Positions 61,529 to 64,000 of a DNA stretch of 64,000 nucleotides are shown piece by piece. The stretch's first letter is position 1; each line of letters opens with the position of its first letter. Location: the NCBI RefSeq assembly GCF_050571805.1, contig NZ_CP192219.1; one strand, written 5' to 3'. The translations under genes were made by a program, and so were the position numbers. The notes beneath the pieces are model-generated. The model was not told the origin of the DNA, did no database searches, and saw only the letters and a list, made by a program, of their open reading frames with translations. Origin of the DNA: Halodesulfovibrio aestuarii (GTDB taxonomy: Bacteria; Desulfobacterota; Desulfovibrionia; Desulfovibrionales; Desulfovibrionaceae).

Positions 61529-62431
61529 TTACTGTTTAGCAAGCTCTTGCTTTGCGCGTTTAGCCTCAACGGATTTAGGGAATTTTTCAATAAGTTGGTT
61601 GAGGCGGAACTTGCCGGCATTCGTTTTGCCTTGTTTAATAAAACTGAGACCCTGTTTTAATAAGGCCTGTGGGTATTTGTTGCTGTGAGGATATTTTTTA
61701 ATAACATCCTCGTAGGCCAAGGTTGCACGCGGGTAATTTTTCATTTGAAAATACGCTTCCCCCTGCCAAAATTTAGCGTTAGCGGCTAACTTAGACTTTG
61801 GATAGGTTTTTTCATACTCACTCCACATGCGCTGCGCGTCTTCATAGCGGCGTTCATTAAAAGCATCTAGTGCGCTTTTGTATAATGTTTCTGCAAGATC
61901 TTCAGGAGCTACCTTCTGAGGAGGAGTTGCAGGAGCAACAGGCGTAGGAACAGCTACAGGTGGAGTGCCCGGTATTACTTGTCCATTCTGGGGAGGAAGC
62001 ATTGCTCCGGAGTCAGCAGACTGTGTCGGAGTTTTTTGCGGTGCAGGCGCTGGAAGATGGTTTTCAATACCTAGTTGTGACGACATCATCCGCATGGCAC
62101 CTTCGATTTGTGTAATGCGTTGTTTAATGTTTGCCACGTCAGCTTCAAGAGAAGCCATGGTACCTGTTTCAGTCTGCACATCCTCAATCTGGCCTTCCAG
62201 TGTCGCTACAGAAACTTTCATGCCCTTAAGTTCAGACCAGATATCAGCCTGTTCAGGGCGAACTGTTTCGAGTGCTTGTGACGTTGAACCGAGTGAGTTG
62301 TTAAGAACCAAAATTTGTTGTTCTTGTTGAGACAGCTTACGTTCGAGGAGGTTTACTTGTTCCTGTTTAACGCAAGCAAGCAGAAATAACGTACTGAGAC
62401 ATACAATAGTTATACGAATGGTAATTCGCAT
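61529..62431 (-). CDS. cpoB: Cell-division coordinator CpoB (YbgF-like) lipoprotein
   Basis: Periplasmic protein that couples outer-membrane constriction by the Tol-Pal machine to peptidoglycan synthesis. A signal peptide ends in LLAC (Cys ~20), so it is predicted to be lipidated, unlike E. coli CpoB. A coiled coil (~25-115) is followed by a Pro/Gln-rich linker and tetratricopeptide repeats (~180-300: LYKSALDAFNERRYEDAQ..., KYPHSNKYPQALLKQG...). The usual tol-pal genes are not next to it. Confidence 0.9.
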   Translation of the reverse strand: MRITIRITIVCLSTLFLLACVKQEQVNLLERKLSQQEQQILVLNNSLGSTSQALETVRPEQADIWSELKGMKVSVATLEGQIEDVQTETGTMASLEADVANIKQRITQIEGAMRMMSSQLGIENHLPAPAPQKTPTQSADSGAMLPPQNGQVIPGTPPVAVPTPVAPATPPQKVAPEDLAETLYKSALDAFNERRYEDAQRMWSEYEKTYPKSKLAANAKFWQGEAYFQMKNYPRATLAYEDVIKKYPHSNKYPQALLKQGLSFIKQGKTNAGKFRLNQLIEKFPKSVEAKRAKQELAKQ

Positions 62432-62434
62432 GGA

Positions 62435-62707
62435 TTATCCTCTCTGTTGAGGTGGTTTCGCCCATGGGGCAAGGCCGGTAGTGCGACGGAAGCCGAATAG
62501 AAGGTAGAGGATTCCACCCAGTACTGGCAGCATTACACCAGCAAGCATCCAACCATATTTTTCCATTGGTGAGGTAAATTCATGTTTATACGAATGCCAA
62601 ATAGACCACAAATTAGGCAAAATGGGAAGAGCGAGTGCCAGAGCTAACAGTGCCGGATGCATTTCAGACACCGAAAAAACATTTAAAATTGGTAGTAATT
62701 CAGTCAT
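62435..62707 (-). CDS. Small membrane protein, PLDc_N-like
   Basis: The 90-residue protein has two spans (~16-38 and ~50-70) and the motif YGWMLAGVMLPVLGGILYLLFGFRR, typical of the phospholipase D nuclease N-terminal (PLDc_N) family. No phospholipase D domain is attached. Function is unknown. Four bases separate it from cpoB, and lspA lies 10 bases before it, so the three genes form one transcript. Confidence 0.85.
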   Translation of the reverse strand: MTELLPILNVFSVSEMHPALLALALALPILPNLWSIWHSYKHEFTSPMEKYGWMLAGVMLPVLGGILYLLFGFRRTTGLAPWAKPPQQRG

Positions 62708-62716
62708 GAGCCCTCT

Positions 62717-63187
62717 CTAAGTAAAGTCCCTGATAGTCAGCAGCATTAATCCAGCACCTACACATATGCAGATATCCGCAACGTTGAATGCCGGCCAGTG
62801 GTAGTTTTTATAATAAAAATCAAGAAAATCGATAACAGCGCCAATCCGGATTCGGTCAATGAGATTGCCAATGGCACCGCCGAGAATAAAACCCAGCGCT
62901 GTAAATAAAATTTTGTTAGATTTTGCTGAACGTGTCATTAGATGCACTGCAACACAGGCAGCTATTGCAGCACCACTAAACAACCAGATTTGCCAGTTGC
63001 TTTCTGTACTGTTTAAAAAACCAAATGCCGCACCACGGTTAAGTACATGCACTAAGTTAAAGAAATCAGGAACAACAGGAAAGCCCCTCCAAAGGGGGAT
63101 GTGGTGAACGGTAAGCCATTTGGTGAACTGGTCCGCGATAATGGAAAAAAGACCAATTCCGTAGACGATCAGATATCGTGAGCGCAT
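62717..63187 (-). CDS. lspA: Lipoprotein signal peptidase
   Basis: Cleaves the signal peptide of diacylated prolipoproteins in the inner membrane. The 156-residue protein has four spans and both catalytic Asp regions: ADQFTKW near the start with NRGAAFG (~49), GNLIDRIR (~112), and FNVADICICVGAG (~136). ATG 63187 has GGAGG upstream; the frame extends to 63235. It serves the predicted lipoproteins in this window (CpoB, the SurA-like lipoprotein). A hairpin separates it from ileS. Confidence 0.95.
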   Translation of the reverse strand: MRSRYLIVYGIGLFSIIADQFTKWLTVHHIPLWRGFPVVPDFFNLVHVLNRGAAFGFLNSTESNWQIWLFSGAAIAACVAVHLMTRSAKSNKILFTALGFILGGAIGNLIDRIRIGAVIDFLDFYYKNYHWPAFNVADICICVGAGLMLLTIRDFT

Positions 63188-63213
63188 GGAACCTCCAGAT
63201 ATGGAAGCATATA

Positions 63214-63250
63214 GAAAAAGAGCCTGCCGAATCAAGTCCGGAAGGCTCTT
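63214..63250 (-). terminator. Terminator or attenuator between ileS and lspA
   Basis: AAGAGCCT/AGGCTCTT stem, inner pairs TCCGG/CCGGA-like, and a U5 run on the minus strand. It lies about 30 bases before lspA. Confidence 0.72.
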
Positions 63251-63451
63251 AACTTTATGACAAAACCAGTTGCCTCCGGTTATTGAGGATGACCTGCTAC
63301 ATTTTTCTTTGTAACGTTCGCTTATAGCGAAATGTCAATGGTTTGCCTGTAACGCTTTTCCTTAGACGACTTTTCAAAGGCTTTTTACAATGAAAAGTCA
63401 AATGAAGAAGCTGTCAGTGCAATTAATTGCAGGTGAGAGCAAAAGCTCTCA

Positions 63452-63480
63452 TACGGGCCAGGGCAACGCCCTAGCCCGTA
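63452..63480 (-). repeat. Hairpin past the ileS stop
   Basis: TACGGGC(C)AGGGC/GCCCT(A)GCCCGTA stem with an AAC loop, directly after the ileS gene. A second small hairpin (GAGAGCaaaaGCTCTC, 63435-63450) follows. There is no U tract, so these may stabilise or attenuate rather than end the mRNA. Confidence 0.6.
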
Positions 63481-63497
63481 GAGGCAACTATATTTGA

Positions 63498-64000
63498 TTA
63501 CTTTGCTGCCTGAAGTACGCCTGTACAACGTGGGCAGATAGTCGGATGTTCGCTGTCTGTACCAAGTTCGTTGCTGTAAATCCAACAGCGTTCGCATTTT
63601 TCGCCTTCAGCTTTAGCAACTGTAATCTTAAGTCCTTCAACGGCTTCAGATGCAAAAGCATCTGCCGGAGCATCATCAAGAGCTGCTGTAGAAAGCTGGG
63701 AAACGATAAAGTTGGCACGCAGGTCTGTTTTTAGTGCTTCAAGTTTTTCTGCAATAGGTGCTGCCATGTATAAAGTAATGTGGGTATCCAGAGGATGGCC
63801 AACAATTCCTTCTTTACGCACTGGCTCAATCGCTTTGGTCATTTCAGAGCGAACTTGAAGCAGCATTTCCCAGTTTACTCGTTCTTCATCTGAGATAGAG
63901 AACAGCTGCAGGTCCTTGGAAGAGAGAGCAAATACCGTATCTACTTCCGGCTTGAGGCCTTCAGGAATGTATTTGAACACTTCTTCAGCCGTGAAACTGA
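63498..64000 (-). CDS. ileS: Isoleucyl-tRNA synthetase, C-terminal part (runs off the right edge)
   Basis: Charges tRNA-Ile. Only about 167 C-terminal residues are in the window. They contain the end of the anticodon-binding domain (FTAEEVFKYIPEG; WEMLLQVRSEMTKAIEPVRKEG) and the C-terminal zinc finger CERCW...CPRC (~residues from the end 36-8). The frame stays open to base 64000, so the start is outside. Its partner lspA follows it, the usual ileS-lspA order. Confidence 0.95.
   Translation of the reverse strand, partial: SFTAEEVFKYIPEGLKPEVDTVFALSSKDLQLFSISDEERVNWEMLLQVRSEMTKAIEPVRKEGIVGHPLDTHITLYMAAPIAEKLEALKTDLRANFIVSQLSTAALDDAPADAFASEAVEGLKITVAKAEGEKCERCWIYSNELGTDSEHPTICPRCTGVLQAAK

Noticed and set aside
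62843..62854. AATCCGGATT, similar to the Rrf2 boxes
   Set aside because: It is within the lspA coding region and single, without a neighbouring box.
1..64000. CRISPR array, insertion sequence, prophage or attachment site
   Set aside because: No spaced repeat array, transposase, integrase or phage gene was seen; the only tandem repeat is the 17-bp triple before ugd.

Overview
The window is a stretch of ordinary bacterial chromosome, densely coding on both strands, with no transposase, integrase, phage module or CRISPR array that I can see. It looks like a marine or brackish sulfate-reducing bacterium of the order Desulfovibrionales. Moderate GC with runs of AT-rich intergenic DNA would suit a Halodesulfovibrio-like genome, but the genus is a guess. 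The best lineage marker is the adenylate kinase: its lid carries Cys-X5-His-X15-Cys-X2-Cys, the metal site described for Desulfovibrio gigas adenylate kinase. The Lpt proteins, SurA-like chaperones, CpoB and lipoproteins show a Gram-negative envelope.

Left part (1-19.6 kb, + strand): lptF-lptG for lipopolysaccharide export; an unknown protein; an EF-G paralogue; a DUF2062 membrane protein; the trehalose genes otsB and otsA; rsmA; HU and a 60-residue membrane protein. Then comes an expanded macromolecular-synthesis operon, rpsU-yqeY-mutS2-dnaG-rpoD. After it stand a secreted nuclease, a GGDEF protein and ribB under an FMN riboswitch.

Middle (19.6-43.1 kb): a seven-gene minus-strand operon, pdxJ-acpS-nnr-CBS-tsaE-lysC-cimA, then plus-strand ugd, cheW, mfd with two SurA-like proteins, a RodZ-like protein, recO, glyQS, rpsT and the potassium uptake pair trkA-trkH.

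Right part (43.3-64 kb, mostly minus strand): adk, tilS, the tetrapyrrole cluster (siroheme synthase N-domain, HemX-like membrane protein, hemA), a plus-strand pair of glycosyltransferases, ispDF, RNase P RNA behind a zinc-ribbon protein, a Nif3-family protein, a Trp-rich small protein, a sulfide:quinone reductase-like flavoprotein with a DUF1641 partner, two Rrf2 regulators, a CAU-anticodon tRNA, cheZ, a PilZ-like protein, an NIL-ferredoxin, cpoB, a small membrane protein, lspA and the 3' end of ileS.

Most genes are housekeeping. The parts most worth a second look are 55-59 kb (small protein with a palindrome-rich leader, SQR/DUF1641 pair, two Rrf2 genes with candidate operators), the adenylate kinase metal site, the CAU tRNA whose acceptor stem fits tRNA-Ile2 (with tilS in the same window), and the ribB riboswitch with a matching anti-aptamer arm. 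I did not find a convincing wholly new system. All calls come from reading the sequence; no database search was run.
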